Counted from the first letter of the stretch, positions 21,657 to 33,846 are shown. The stretch is DNA of 64,000 nucleotides from Hygrophila difformis (GCA_030278955.1 JAOANR010000006.1:8207915-8271914); one strand, 5' to 3'. Numbers and translations: made by a program. The notes: generated by a model not told the origin, from the sequence alone.

Positions 21657-22539
21657 TTGTATGTGTTTGAGTTTTCTTCGTAGCTCGGTGTGGTGTTGAT
21701 TGAATACTGATGATGATGTTTTGGTGTTGCATTTTTGTGTGATAAGGGATGAAAGGTTTGTTTAATTTATTTTCCGGTTTTAGAGGATTTTGGATGTGTA
21801 CATAAATAGCTTCAGCTAGTTTAATTAGCGAGATGAGTTTTTTTTTTTTTTTGTTCTTTGTTTTTTTTTTTTTCCTTCGATTTTTTTCTTGGAAGGGAAT
21901 GAAACGGATATTGTGATTGCCGGATTCGATTTAATCGCATTCTGGGGCCTCAGCAGTCAGCTCAGGCGTGTGTTGTATGTATGTATGTATTTGGAAGTGT
22001 TTTCAGTGATAATAATAGTGTGGAGTGTGGACTGGTTCTCACTTGTCGGAATTTCCTGGATTTGTGAACTGGAATGGGCTCAGCCCACTTGTTACAGTAA
22101 TGGGCCGCTTCTTGTTGGGTACCCTTCCGAGGTTCTACCGGCCCGGACCTGCTTCAATTTCATATTCTTGTTATCACATTTTTAAAATCTTTTCATTTTT
22201 GTTAAAAAATAAAATAAAATTTGTGTGAATACATGATTCCTAAACATGAACAATATCCTTTAGTATATTTTAGAGGTAAAAATATAATTTATACTTTCAA
22301 TCCTTTAACATAAAATTGTACACCATATATTAATGATTAAAAGGAAATACACTAGAAGAAGGGAAAAAAAAAATAGCTACCAAATTTGATAGCTAAACAT
22401 GATTTCGGTATACATTTCAAGAATTAAGCTATCGTATTTGGTAGTTAAAACATTTTTTATTGTAGCAATATGCAACAATGTAAATATAAAACTTTATAAA
22501 AAAAAGAGAGTGATTGGTTGACCCACTGAATTGTCAACA
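21657..22539. other. 3' flank of the DUF538 gene and intergenic DNA
   Basis: The gene's 3' UTR probably extends past 21780. At 22350-22460 CACTAGAAGAAGGGAAAA is followed by TAGCTACCAAATTTGATAGC-like words, which may be a decayed CACTA terminus, but the match to CACTACAAGAAA is imperfect. Nothing else is recognised. Confidence 0.4.
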
Positions 22540-22545
22540 CACTTA

Positions 22546-23454
22546 GAGCCTGTTTGTTTTGCCTTAATTTTTCTCCTTTTGACTTTTGCTTCTCCCAAAA
22601 GTCCTTTTGAATTTTTTTAGCTGTTTGTTTTGACTTTTTTTAAAATAAAAGGAGAAGCAAAAGTTAAAATTCTACTCCCTCCGTCCCAATATAAGTGACC
22701 CCTTTCTTTTGGGCACGGGAATTTAGGTAGTGGGATTTAGTAGTTAAAGTGGTGTGAGTAAATGTGAATAATTCATCCATCTAATTTATAATGGTTACAT
22801 TTGACTTTTAACCATATTTATTATTTAACTTTGACTTAATGTTATCGTAATGATATAGAAAGACAAAAATAGTCAAGTGTGATCTTGTTGGAATCGTCTA
22901 ATCGTATAGTTTTAGAATATATATTTTATATAATTTTTATTTATACCCATTTTGAGATATTAATGGTTAAACATATATAGGGACTTTGTGCAGAAAGTAC
23001 AATTGTCATTATTGTGGGGTTTTTAATTATATTTATGTTAATCTAATTTACTTAAAAGGGAAAGTGGCCACTTTTAATGGGACACCCCAAAAAGGAATAG
23101 TGGCCACTTTTAATGGGACGGAGGGAGTACTTTTTTTCAAAGTAGGTAGGGGTTACTTTTTTTTAAAAGGAGAGGTCATTTAGTAATGAAAATACAAAAT
23201 TAACCCTATTTAAAAATGAAATAAAATTAATTATAAATATCCTTATAATATTTAATTATGTCCATTTTAGTAATTTTAATATATTAAAAGTCCTTCTACG
23301 TACAATTCATCCAAACATGTTTCCGTTGAAAAGCAACTTTAATAATATCCATCCAAACAATTATTTGATCTGCTTTTGCTTTTGAATTCTCCTTCTCTCT
23401 CCTTCTCCTTTCTTCTACTGACTTCTCCTTTTTTCACAAGCCAAAACAAACAGT
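22546..23454. mobile_element. MITE with TGTTTGTTTTG termini, host of a nested Stowaway
   Basis: The left end GAGCCTGTTTGTTTTGCC and the right end CAAGCCAAAACAAACAGT form an inverted repeat, extended inward by GAGAAG/CTTCTC-type words. The six bases CACTTA flank both sides (22540-22545 and 23455-23460). An hAT assignment is likely from the termini, but the duplication is clean for only six of an expected eight bases. A Stowaway element occupies the middle. Confidence 0.65.
22675..23127. mobile_element. Stowaway MITE nested in the preceding element
   Basis: It starts CTCCCTCCGTCCC and ends GGGACGGAGGGAG, a perfect 13-bp inverted repeat, with TA on both sides (22673-22674 and 23128-23129). At 453 bp it is longer than other local copies, partly because the subterminal AGTGGCCACTTTTAATGGGA occurs twice near the right end. 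Confidence 0.9.
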
Positions 23455-24200
23455 CACTTAATTTATTACTCGCACACATATATTTATTTATGACTAAAGT
23501 CCTACCGCTAATAACTAAATCCAATTTAAAAAAAAAAAGCAAAAAAAAAAAAACAAAACAAAACAAAACGTTGTACCCAGGTTGACAACCTAATGGGTCA
23601 CTCTATATATTACTATCATTTTCCTATAAAAGATTTATGAATGCTGAAATTCATGACTGCATTGTTGGTTAGCTTACTAGTTAAACTAGATTGAAAGCTC
23701 GAAATTCAATTATCCTTGTCTACTTTTATTCAATTGATATTGATATACTAAGATTTTAAGCTTCATGCTAATACATAAATACTCCGATATTACAAATAGA
23801 TTACTTGATGATCGTGTCTGACGACACCATAAGTATATACTCTGGTTGTTTAAAGGCTCCATCATCTTGCATTTTCAGGCCTGTCTAGTTGTATGTATAA
23901 CTAATTATTCACCATCCTAACTGAATTATTACCTCATCCTTCTAATTCATACTATTAATTATTGCCATTCCCTATTTATAATCATTCTGATTCCCATTTA
24001 AGTTAAATTATTTGAGCAAATTTAATTATATTTAGAGTCCGCTGCAATGACCAACCAATGTAAACTCGACCGGAAAAGAAGGCAGTTGATGAGGAAGAAA
24101 ACTGATGAATCAAATTTATTAAGACAAAATCTATTCATTAAAAATCACAAATATGTCGTATGTCCAACCGAAAACTAATTAAAGTGTACGTATGCATCGC
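23455..24200. other. Intergenic sequence
   Basis: There is an A-rich/AAAAC run at 23527-23569. The part next to 24200 is probably the 3' UTR of the small membrane protein gene. No other feature is recognised. Confidence 0.4.
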
Positions 24201-24536
24201 TCAGGATTTAGAATGTGATGGGACACTTGTACTACTTCTTGTGATGCGTATGTAGCAGACAACAACAGCAATGAGGGCAAGAACAAAGCCTGCAAGAATC
24301 ATATCCCCTCCAGCAACTGAGTATTTATCTCCTCCTCCTGAACTATGATGCTCCTCCCAAATGCCTGGACCTTCATATCCTGACACAGGTCCCGGACTCC
24401 GAAGCGAACCGGGTGCTTCAGCAGCCCCCATGGATTGATGATCCAGCTGCATTCTGGAACCACTGCTGCTTCCAATGGATATTAACAGAATGGCTGCCGC
24501 AGCAACATGAAACGGAATCAATGAAATCATCATCAT
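24201..24536 (-). CDS. Small plant membrane protein of unknown function
   Basis: This 111-residue intronless frame has a signal peptide (MMMISLIPFHV, then AAAAILLISIG), a Pro/Gly/Ser-rich outer segment (EAPGSLRSPGPVSGYEGPG), and one transmembrane helix (MILAGFVLALIAVVVCYIRI) preceded by the motif DKYSVAGGD and followed by a short basic Ser/Thr-rich tail. I recall plant proteins with a similar DKSVAGG-then-helix-then-CYIR layout, but I know no function. The frame is open further upstream to an ATG at 24632, which would add 32 residues and bury the signal peptide. A TATA-like TTTAAATA on the minus strand near 24680 fits either start. I chose 24536 because it gives a clean signal peptide. Confidence 0.6.
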   Translation of the reverse strand: MMMISLIPFHVAAAAILLISIGSSSGSRMQLDHQSMGAAEAPGSLRSPGPVSGYEGPGIWEEHHSSGGGDKYSVAGGDMILAGFVLALIAVVVCYIRITRSSTSVPSHSKS

Positions 24537-24632
24537 GGCAAAATTAAATGAACTGATCGATGCTGCTTGTTTTGTGAGCTTTTGAGGTTGTAACTTGTAG
24601 GAGAAAAGGAGTAAGGAGTGGTAAGTGGTCAC

Positions 24633-25227
24633 AAATAAGGTAATTGGGGGATGTCGGGAATTCGATTCTTGGAATGGCAGTATTTAAAGAAGGAAGCTTC
24701 AATTTGGGTTTGGATTTAGATCGTAATTAATCAGGTGAAGCGGCTTTAAGAAAGCAAAAAAAGAAAGGAGTGATTTTTGCAGGGCAGCCACACCACTTTT
24801 TATAAAAAGAAAAAATGATCAGTGAATGGGTTTAATTTAGAGGGGAGGTGTTTGGTGGGGGAAGGCTGGTTCGGACAGTATGTTTCATGTCATGTAAACA
24901 AATGTTAATTGAAGCTTCCGAGGAAGACAACAGTCAGCGACAGCTGTTAACGGTCCCAGTCTTACTGTGATATATATGCTTCACAGAGAGGCAGAGTACT
25001 CATTCAAACTTATAATTTGCTTATAGTATATAGGAGTAGTTTAATTTGCTCCTCTTAAGTTTTGGATTAATTGGCATGATCCTTCAAATAAATTTTTGCT
25101 TCTCTTTATAAATAAGAGGTTGTTTCCAGATTTAAATATTTAATTAATCGATTAATAATCATGATAAATGACATAAAACGCTATAAAAGGACATACCATT
25201 GTTAGGACTTTAGGAATATTGAATGAA
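24633..25227. other. Upstream flank of the small membrane protein gene
   Basis: This is promoter and intergenic DNA bounded on the right by the Helitron insertion point. No repeat or gene is recognised. Confidence 0.4.
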
Positions 25228-25240
25228 CTAGAATTACCCG

Positions 25241-25257
25241 CCCGCGCAATGCGCGGG
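25241..25257 (-). other. Helitron 3' terminal hairpin
   Basis: CCCGCGC and GCGCGGG pair around a 3-base loop. In element orientation the hairpin is followed by nine bases and then CTAG. A related but imperfect motif (CCCGCCTGCGCGATGTGCCG) sits at about 25361-25380. Confidence 0.75.
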
Positions 25258-25622
25258 AAGAAATATTTCTAAAATATTAATGAATTTTAATTATTTAAAG
25301 ATTCAACAAAAGAATAAATTGTCATAACGATTGAATGAAAGAAAATATAAAATAGTACTACCCGCCTGCGCGATGTGCCGGGCTCGGATTAGTTATTAAT
25401 ATATTTCATGAAAAAGTATTATGACATTCTCATTGTTGGGAACATATGTACATAAAGAACTAACATAACAATACTAAGAAAAATAACATCACATTTTATT
25501 TTATCTGTTTATAACAAAAAAAAATACTGTAAAATTATCTATATCGTGAAAGAAAAGAATATTTATACTATATGTTATAAATTTTTTATGTATACAATAT
25601 TTAATTTATAATCTTTACTATT

Positions 25623-25745
25623 ATAGATTGCTCTAAATGGGTCAAGCCCGCGGAGCACTGCCCGCAAAATGACCCATACTATATTATAGGTTGCCCTAAA
25701 TGGGTCAAGCCCGCGGGGCACTTCCCGCAAAATGACACATTTATA
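25623..25745. repeat. 62-bp GC-containing tandem repeat in the Helitron
   Basis: Two adjacent copies share CTAAATGGGTCAAGCCCGCG, then GGCAC/GAGCAC, then CCCGCAAAATGAC. The copies start at 25623 and 25685. Confidence 0.8.
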
Positions 25746-26111
25746 GTCTCATCATTGAATATTAGTTAATATTGTTTGTAAAATTAAATATTTAACATAA
25801 CATCACTAAACGTTTAAATCATTATCTTTGATTGCATATTAAATTGTAAATTGTTATACAAATAGTTGGTATATTCTAGTATTTTCTATTTATTTATCTT
25901 TTTGAATCAGTTTTTTTTTCTTATTTAAAAAAATCATCATCTTTGAATTGAAAAAAAAAAAATCAAGCATTTTGAGTTCATTACCACCCCTGATGCTCTC
26001 TGGCCTCTCAAGATTACAAACAGGTACATGATTCAGGAAGAAAACAGGTACATTTTATTGGAGCTTTCCAAGTCACTCAATTGAAATCTCAGATTAAAAT
26101 TGAGCTACTAA

Positions 26112-26412
26112 GGGTATGTTTGGAAAATAATTAGAGTTTAGCGTCTGGAGTTTGGACTTTGAAATTAATGGTTTAAAATAATTTTAAATTTGAATAATGG
26201 TGTTTGGTAATGCAATTTTAAATTAGAGTTTAGAGTCTGAAGTTTGGAAAGCTAAAAGCTGGGGGAGAGGAGCGTTCAGAGTTTAGAGATTAGAGATTAA
26301 AATTTTGACGGATACTGTAATTAGTGTTTACTATATATAGGATTTAGGCTATTTTTAGTATGTATTTTAAAAGCTAAACGCTAATCGCTAGCGTTTGTTC
26401 CCAAACGCAGCC
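26112..26412. mobile_element. Tourist-like (PIF/Harbinger) MITE
   Basis: The left end GGGTATGTTTGG and the right end CCAAACGCAGCC are inverted copies with few mismatches. TAA flanks both sides (26109-26111 and 26413-26415), the size and sequence favoured by PIF/Harbinger elements. The subterminal words TAGAGTTTAGCGTCTGGAGT and GCTAAACGCTAATCGCTAGC fit the same family. It is inserted in the Helitron. Confidence 0.82.
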
Positions 26413-26599
26413 TAACAAATGTTGTCAAATATTAATACTTTATCACATAACACACAGAGATCAATATAAATCTATTGTTGTTGGCAGTGTGAATAAAAAC
26501 ATTACACAACAGATATTTGGATGGTTGAGCATCAAAAAATATTTCATAAAAACATATCGACATGAGAAGAAAAAGCACCTTGTGTCAGCGTATAATTTA

Positions 26600-29500
26600 A
26601 TATTGTGTTTCCAAAATTTTCTTCATTGATCAGTTCAAAAATCCATTGATTTTTGTCCCGATTTTCTACCCGATTTTAATAATTTAACACAATAATTTAT
26701 TTTTTCCAAAAATTTTTTCATTGATATTTTGTTTCCATAAGTTAGGAAACTAAATATTCAATGAACTAAATATAAAGTAATCTTATCCGATAATAATTCC
26801 TTCACATTAATTAAAGTAATCACTTGTTAACATTAATTATATTTCTTCATTGAATAATTCCTCTAATCCTTAATTTTATCCCGGATTTTATTCAACAATA
26901 ATTATTTAATATCCATTGATCATTACATTAATTGTGAATATAATATAATTAATGTTAATGCGAATAATTATTGAAGAAATTATTCATAATTTTATTTAAT
27001 CTTAATCAATCATTGATATGATTACTTTATATTATATTTTTATACCTTTTTCGGAATATTGAATAAAAATTTGGGATTCATTAAGATAATAATCGAGAAT
27101 ATAAATAATTTACCTTTTTGAAATTATTTGCTAAAAATTATGTATTTAAACAAAATACATGTTCTGAAATTTAGTTTCTATTTTATAATTTAATATTGTG
27201 TTTCCAAAATTTTCTTCATTTATCAATTCAAAAATCCGTTGATTTGTCTTCCCGAATTTTTCCCGATTTTAATAATTTAACACAATAAATTAATATTGTG
27301 TTTTCATTTTCTTCCAAAATTTTCTTCATTGATATTTATTTTCCATAATGGGAAACTAAATATTCAATGAACTTAATATGAATTAATCTTATCCAATAAT
27401 AATTCCTCCACATTAATTAAAGTAATCACTTATTAACATTAATTATATTTCTTCATTGAATAATTCCTGTAATCTCTAATTTTCTTCCCGATTTTATTCA
27501 ACAATAATTATTTAATATTAACTGATCATTACATTAATTGTGAATATAATATAATTAATGTTAATGCGAATAATTATTGAAAGAATTATTCATAATTTTA
27601 TTTAATCTTAATCAATCATTGATGTGATTACTTTGTATTATATTTTTATACATTTTTCGGAATATTGACTAAAAATTAGGGATTCGTTGAGATAATAATC
27701 GGGAATAGAAATAATTTACCTTTTTGGAATTATTTACTAAAAATTATGTATTTAAACAAAATACATGTTCTAAAATTTAGTTTCCATTTTATAATTTAAT
27801 ATTTTGTTTCCAAAATTTTCTTCATTGATCAATTCAAAAATCCATTGATTTTTATTCTCGATTTGTTCCCATTTGAAAAGTAATCTTATCCGATAATTCC
27901 TCCACATTAAGTAAAGTAATCAATTGGATTAATAAAATATAGGAAGAACCTTATATAATTGTAGGAATATCCTTAAATAATTGTAATAGATATGTATAAA
28001 TTAATTAATAACAAATCATACTAATATAGAATGGTTTATTTAAAATAAAAATACATATTCTAAAATTTAGTTTCCATTAATTTAATATTTTGTTTCCAGA
28101 ATTTTCTTCATTAATCAATTAAAAATTCCATTGATTTTTCTTCCGATTTTCTTCCCGATTTTAATGATTTAACACAATTTTATTTATTATGTTTCCATTG
28201 TCTTCCAAAATTTTCTTCATTGATATTTAGTTTCAATAAGTTGGGAAACTAAATATTCAATGAACTAAATATAAAATAATCTTATTCGATAATAATTCCT
28301 CCACATTAGTAATTATATTTCTTCATTGAATAATTCATGTAATCCCTAATTTTTTTCCCAATTTTATTCAATAATCATTATTTAATATCCATTGATCATT
28401 ACATTAATTGTGAATATAATATATTTATGTTAGTGCGAATAATTATTGAAGGAATTAATCATAATTTTGTTTAATCTTAATCAATCATTGATGTGATTAC
28501 TTTACATTATATATGTTTCCATTTTATAATGTAATATTTTGTTTCCAAAATTTTCTTCATTGATCTCAATTCGAAAGTCCATTGATTTTTTTCCCGATTT
28601 TCTTCCCAATTCAAGAGTAATCTTATCCGATAACTCCTCCACATTAATTAAGTAATCATTTGAATTAATAAAAATATAGGAAGATCCTTATATAATTGTA
28701 ATTGATATGTATAAATTAATTAATAAATCACACTAATATAGAATGATTTATTTAAACAAAATACATATTATAATATTTAGTTTTTTATTTTATAATTTAA
28801 TATTGTGTTTCCAAATTACGGGTAAATTTATGTGGAAAGATTTAGTTGCCAAAACAAATAAAAATCATTTGATAAAATTGTAATAAATATGTATAAATTA
28901 ATGATAATCATTTCGAATAGAATTATATTACTGTTTTGGGATTATTTTTATTCATATTTTTATTATACTTTGGTAATTCCTCCACATTAATTAAAGTAAT
29001 CATTTGAATTAATCAAAATATAGGAAGATCCTTATATAATGGTAGGAAGATGCTTATATAATTCTAATAAAATGAGTAAATTAATTAATAAACCATACTA
29101 ATATAGAATGGTCTATTAAAAAAAAATACATATTCTAAAATTTAGTTTCCATTTTATAATTTAATATTGTGTTTCCAAAATTTTCTTCATTGATCAATTC
29201 AAAAATCCATTGATTTTTCTTCCCGATTTTCTTCCTAATTCAAAAGTAATCTTATCCGATAATTCCTCCACATTAATTAAAGTAATCATTTGAATTAATA
29301 AAAATATGGGAAGATCCTTATATAATTGTAATAGATATGTACAAATTAATTAATAAATCATACTAATATAAATGATATATTCAAAAAAAAAATACATATT
29401 ATAATATTTAGTTTACATTTTATAATTTAATGTTGCGTTTCAAAAATATGGGTAAATTTATATGGAAAGAGTTAGTTGACAAAACAAATAAAAATTATTT

Positions 29501-31200
29501 GATAAAATTGTAATAAATATGTATAAATTAATAAATTATATTAATGATATTAAAATGTTATATATAGAGGGGATTTTTGGGAGGGAAATTAGACATAACT
29601 CATTTTCATTTAATGTCAAACAATCATTGGAGGGAATAATTGAGAATATAATTAATTTACCATTTTGGGATTAGTAACTAAAAATTGAGAATAGCTAAAT
29701 TACATTAATTGTCGATTATTTATGAGATAATTTAATTATATCCATTGATTAATCGAGAATAGAAATAATTTACCTTTTTGGAATTATTGTCTAAAAATTA
29801 GGGATTAATTGCGATAATCATTCCGAATAGAATTATATTACCGTTTTGGGATTACTTTTATTCATATTTTTATTATACTTTGATAATTCCTCCACATTAA
29901 TTAAAGTAATCACTTGAATTAATAAAAATATAGGAAGATCCTTATATAATGGTAGGAAGATGCTTATATAATTCTAATAGATATGTATAAATTAAGTAAT
30001 AAATCATACTATTTTATATTCTAATATTTAGTTTCCATTTTATAATTTAATATTGTGTTTCCAAAATATGGATAAATTTATGTGGACAGATTTAGTTGCC
30101 CATACAAATAAAATTATTTGATAAAATTGTAATAAATATGCATAAATTATAATAATGATATTAAAATGTTATATATAGAAGGAATTTTTGGGAGGGAAAT
30201 TAGACATAGTAGATTTTCATTTAATGTCAATCAATCATAATTTTGTTTAATCTTAATCAATCATTGATGTGATTAATTTACATTATATATGTTTCCATTT
30301 TATAATGTAATATTTTGTTTCCAAAATTTTCTTCATTGATCTCAATTCAAAAGTCCATTGATTTTTTTCCCGATTTTCTTCCCAATTCAAGAGTAATCTT
30401 ATCCGATAACTCCTCCACATTAATTAAGTAATCATTTGAATTAATAAAAATATAGAAAGATCCTTATATAATTGTAATTGATATGTATAAATTAATTAAT
30501 AAATCACACTAATATAGAATGATTTATTTAAACAAAATACATATTATAATATTTAGTTTTTCATTTTATAATTTAATATTGTGTTTCCAAATTACGGGTA
30601 AATTTATGTGGAAAGATTTAGTTGCCAAAATAAATAAAAATCATTTGATAAAATTGTAATAAATATGTATAAATTAATGATAATCATTTCAAATAGAATT
30701 ATATTACTGTTTTGGGATTATTTTTATTCATATTTTTTATTATACTTTGGTAATTCCTCCACATTAATTAAAGTAATCATTTGAATTAATCAAAATATAG
30801 GAAGATCCTTATATAATGGTAGGAAGATGCTTATATAATTCTAATAAAATGAGTAAATTAATTAATAAACCATACTAATATAGAATGGTCTATTAAAAAA
30901 AAAATACATATTCTAAAATTTAGTTTCCATTTTATAATTTAATATTGTGTTTCCAATTAATTTACCATTTTGGGATTAGTGACTAAAAATTGAGAATAGC
31001 TAAATTACATTAATTATCGATTATTTATCCGATAATTTATTTATTTTTATTGATTAATCGAGAATAGAAATAATTTACCTTTTTGAAATTATTGTCTAAA
31101 AATTAGGGATTAATTGCGATAATCATTGAGAATAGAATTATATTCCCCGTTTGGGATTATAATCATATCATTTCATGTTAATCAATTATTTAATATAATC
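26600..31200. repeat. AT-rich mosaic of long direct repeats inside the Helitron
   Basis: A unit with words such as TTGTGTTTCCAAAATTTTCT, TCCATTGATTTTTCTTCCCG, TCTTATCCGATAATAATTCC and AATATAGGAAGATCCTTATA recurs many times. The first two units are about 600 bp each (about 26605 and 27185). A stretch of about 715 bp at 28461-29175 recurs at 30237-30953 with few changes, an offset of 1776 bp. Later units are shorter and shuffled. No protein frame of significance exists. Confidence 0.85.
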
Positions 31201-32088
31201 ACTTATCGGATTAGATTATTGGTGTGTAAGATATTTGACAGAGGGTAAAAAATTATTATAATCATTATACAACCAAATAAAAAACTTGTCTTATACAAAA
31301 TATAGATTTTGTTGGGCATTGTGTAAATTTGTATACACTACACAGTTGAATGAAATACAAAAGATTGCGAGAAACAAATCGATAAAAATGAAATAGACAA
31401 ATTTCAGACTATCTCTTATTGAATGAACCACAAAAGATTGTGAGAACCTAATGCTACAACAACTAAATTCATCCAATTATTTACAATTGGTGGAACAATC
31501 TCTCCACAAAAACAATAGCCAAACCAATCTTTCCCCAAAAGATGAAGTGAAATGGGAAGTCGCCGATTATTTGACATAGAAAAAGATGTCGGAAAAATTG
31601 ATTTATTCTTGTATGGTTATGAGTAATCCTTATCTCTTCATCCCTTCAAAATGCTCTTCGTCGTTTGAATGGGTACTGCCATTTTCCCAATAACTGTCAC
31701 CAAAACAACAACAAAAGAGAATAAAAATATTAGCAAAATAGGGAGAAATAAACATGAATTTGAATAATAAAAGCTAGAACATGGTGAGGAGATGTATTTG
31801 TTAAATGGAACATTGAGAGAAATGTTAAATGAAGATGTAAGGATATGATTATGAGAGAATTATAATACACACATATTTATAGGAGAATGGGAAAAATAAA
31901 ATAGAGGGATTGTTGGAGCACGGTCCGGGGTAATTTTGTAATAATCGGGGAGGTGGAGCACGGTCCAGTGGCAGTGCGGTAAATATTTCAGTGTGTGTGA
32001 GAGAGTGTAAAAAATTGGTTTTTGTGAGGGGGAAAAATTTGGGCGGGAATGTGTGTGTGGGACTATTTTGTTTTAGATTATATATAGA

Positions 32089-33319
32089 TTAGTGAAAATG
32101 TGAAGTGGGGTTTTGATTTTGAAATGGAATGAGTATAAAGATTCGATAAAACTATAGAAGCATGTAAGTTTGAATGAGTATTATTATAAGTATTCGTGTA
32201 TAGTAAAATGGTATTTTTGTATATAATAATGGCTGGGTATGAGGATTTGGTAATAAATTGAAGGGTTTCAAGGCACAAAGGAAGGCTGTTGGGTCTTGCC
32301 AACAAAAAACTAGGGGAGTAGTTGTTGATGCTTTTTTGGATCACTGTTTCCTTCATACACACATGATTACTATAAAATAGGAGTACTACATTTAATAACA
32401 ATTATAAAAATACTTGCATCCGCTGGATATTAATTATTGCTGCTGCTTAAATGTGTGAATAAACACCCTTCGATCAGCAATTAATTAATCATCATATACT
32501 GCTAGTATTCAATAAACATGTGGACGTGTATATTCAACACTTCACTAATAATACTGTTGAATTTTCGTAAAAGCAAGAGCATTGGATCTGCATCTGCTGC
32601 AGGTGAAAGCTGAATTGTTAATAGTAAAATAGTGATAAAGTTGAAAGGAGACCTAATTAGGGATTAAGAGAATAGTAGGGAGTAGTATGCTAATGTGTTT
32701 ACATACACACCTTTAATTAATTAATTAATTAGCTCGGCTTTTTTTTTTTTTCACCTTTTAGGGAGGATCTTTGTAGACGACGTGTATATCATTCATTCAT
32801 TTTCCCACCATCACCTTTTCATCATAATTTTATTTCTCCTGTGAATGGGAATGGGAATGGAAACTAGGGAACCCTCGTGTATATAAAACTAAGTAAACAA
32901 CCAACCATTCCCATGCAAAATAGAAAAATTATACATTTGCATATACATATATAATAGAAAGATAATATGATTAAAGGTTATACAATTAGAAGATTAAATT
33001 TGTTTGTCCATTGAGAGATGGTATTAAAGAATAAAGGTTATAAATTCCATCATATTTTAATACTATGATTCTGAGAATTAACTTACATATTATTGATACA
33101 GTAGTGTTCTTTAATATACTACAATAAAATGTAGTGAATACTGAAAGGTAGTGAATTGACAATATTATACTACAATAGAGTCAAATTGACAATATTATAA
33201 TGAAATAAAATGTAAGTTAAATTGATTCTGGTTGGTTTGGAAATTGGAATGGAAATCAAGGGGCCCAGAACTCAGAAGCAATTAAAAAAAAAAAAGACTT
33301 CATATGTCAATTGTCCATA
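32089..33319. other. Intergenic sequence right of the Helitron
   Basis: No gene or complete repeat is recognised. It includes a run of TTAATTAATTAATTAATTAG near 32712 and a poly-T tract. Confidence 0.4.
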
Positions 33320-33846
33320 GTTGTTAAGATCCCGATCCTGATCTTAGGATCTTACGATTTTACGATCACACCTCTCTAAAACGATCCCGATCCTTGTAGG
33401 ATCTTAAAATTCGTAAGATCCCGATCCTAATAGTAGAATGTTACGATCTTATGGTCATACTCCCTCAAACGCTTCTACGATCTTACGATCTTACCCTCTT
33501 AAACGCATAAAATTTTTCTAGTATTTTATGATTTGGGATCAAAATAACTTGTTTATTTTAATTTTAAACTTAAGAGCTTGTATTCCTTATGTATGATGTG
33601 TAAAAAAACATAATATGTATGTATGTGGAAATATTTTATGTTTAATTGTAATATTTTTATACTGCATTGTATTAATTAACTTACAAGATTCATAAACACA
33701 TAAAATAATGCTTTTACTTGTTAGTATGCATAATTGAGTTTATCCATTATTGCAATTTCATAAGATCTTAGAATCCCGATTCGATCCTACGATCCCGATC
33801 TTACAAAGAGAAAAACGATCACATATAAGATCCCGATCTTAACAAC
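33320..33846. mobile_element. Non-autonomous DNA element with AAGATCCCGATC subterminal repeats
   Basis: The ends GTTGTTAAGATCCCGATC and GATCCCGATCTTAACAAC are a perfect 18-bp inverted repeat. Between the ends, words such as GATCTTACGATC and AAGATCCCGATC repeat in both directions around an AT-rich centre. I find no clear target duplication, so the superfamily is open. The layout resembles the hAT-like elements at 7143 and 11460. Confidence 0.75.

Larger units (their letters stand above)
25228..32088 (-). mobile_element. Non-autonomous Helitron, 6.9 kb
   Basis: In minus orientation the element begins TCTATATATAATC (from 32088) followed by ACAAAATAGTCCCACAC, a sequence style common at plant Helitron 5' ends. 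It ends with a GC-rich hairpin (stem CCCGCGC/GCGCGGG, loop ATT, 25257-25241), a 9-nt spacer and CTAG at 25231-25228. The base before TC is A and the base after CTAG is T, the A/T insertion pattern of Helitrons, which leave no target duplication. No Rep/helicase frame is present, so it is non-autonomous. The interior is an AT-rich mosaic of repeats and holds a Tourist-like MITE at 26112-26412. Both termini are seen directly; that they belong to one element is inference. Confidence 0.75.

Noticed and set aside
22350..22460. Second CACTA terminus (CACTAGAAGAAGGG)
   Set aside because: The terminal repeat departs from CACTACAAGAAA and there is no partner end; noted in the intergenic entry only.
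26600..31200. CRISPR-like or satellite array
   Set aside because: Repeat units are hundreds of bases long, shuffled and without regular spacers, and they sit within Helitron borders.
33320..33846. hAT assignment for the AAGATCCCGATC element
   Set aside because: The 18-bp terminal repeat is clear, but no 8-bp (or other) target duplication could be found, so the superfamily is left open.
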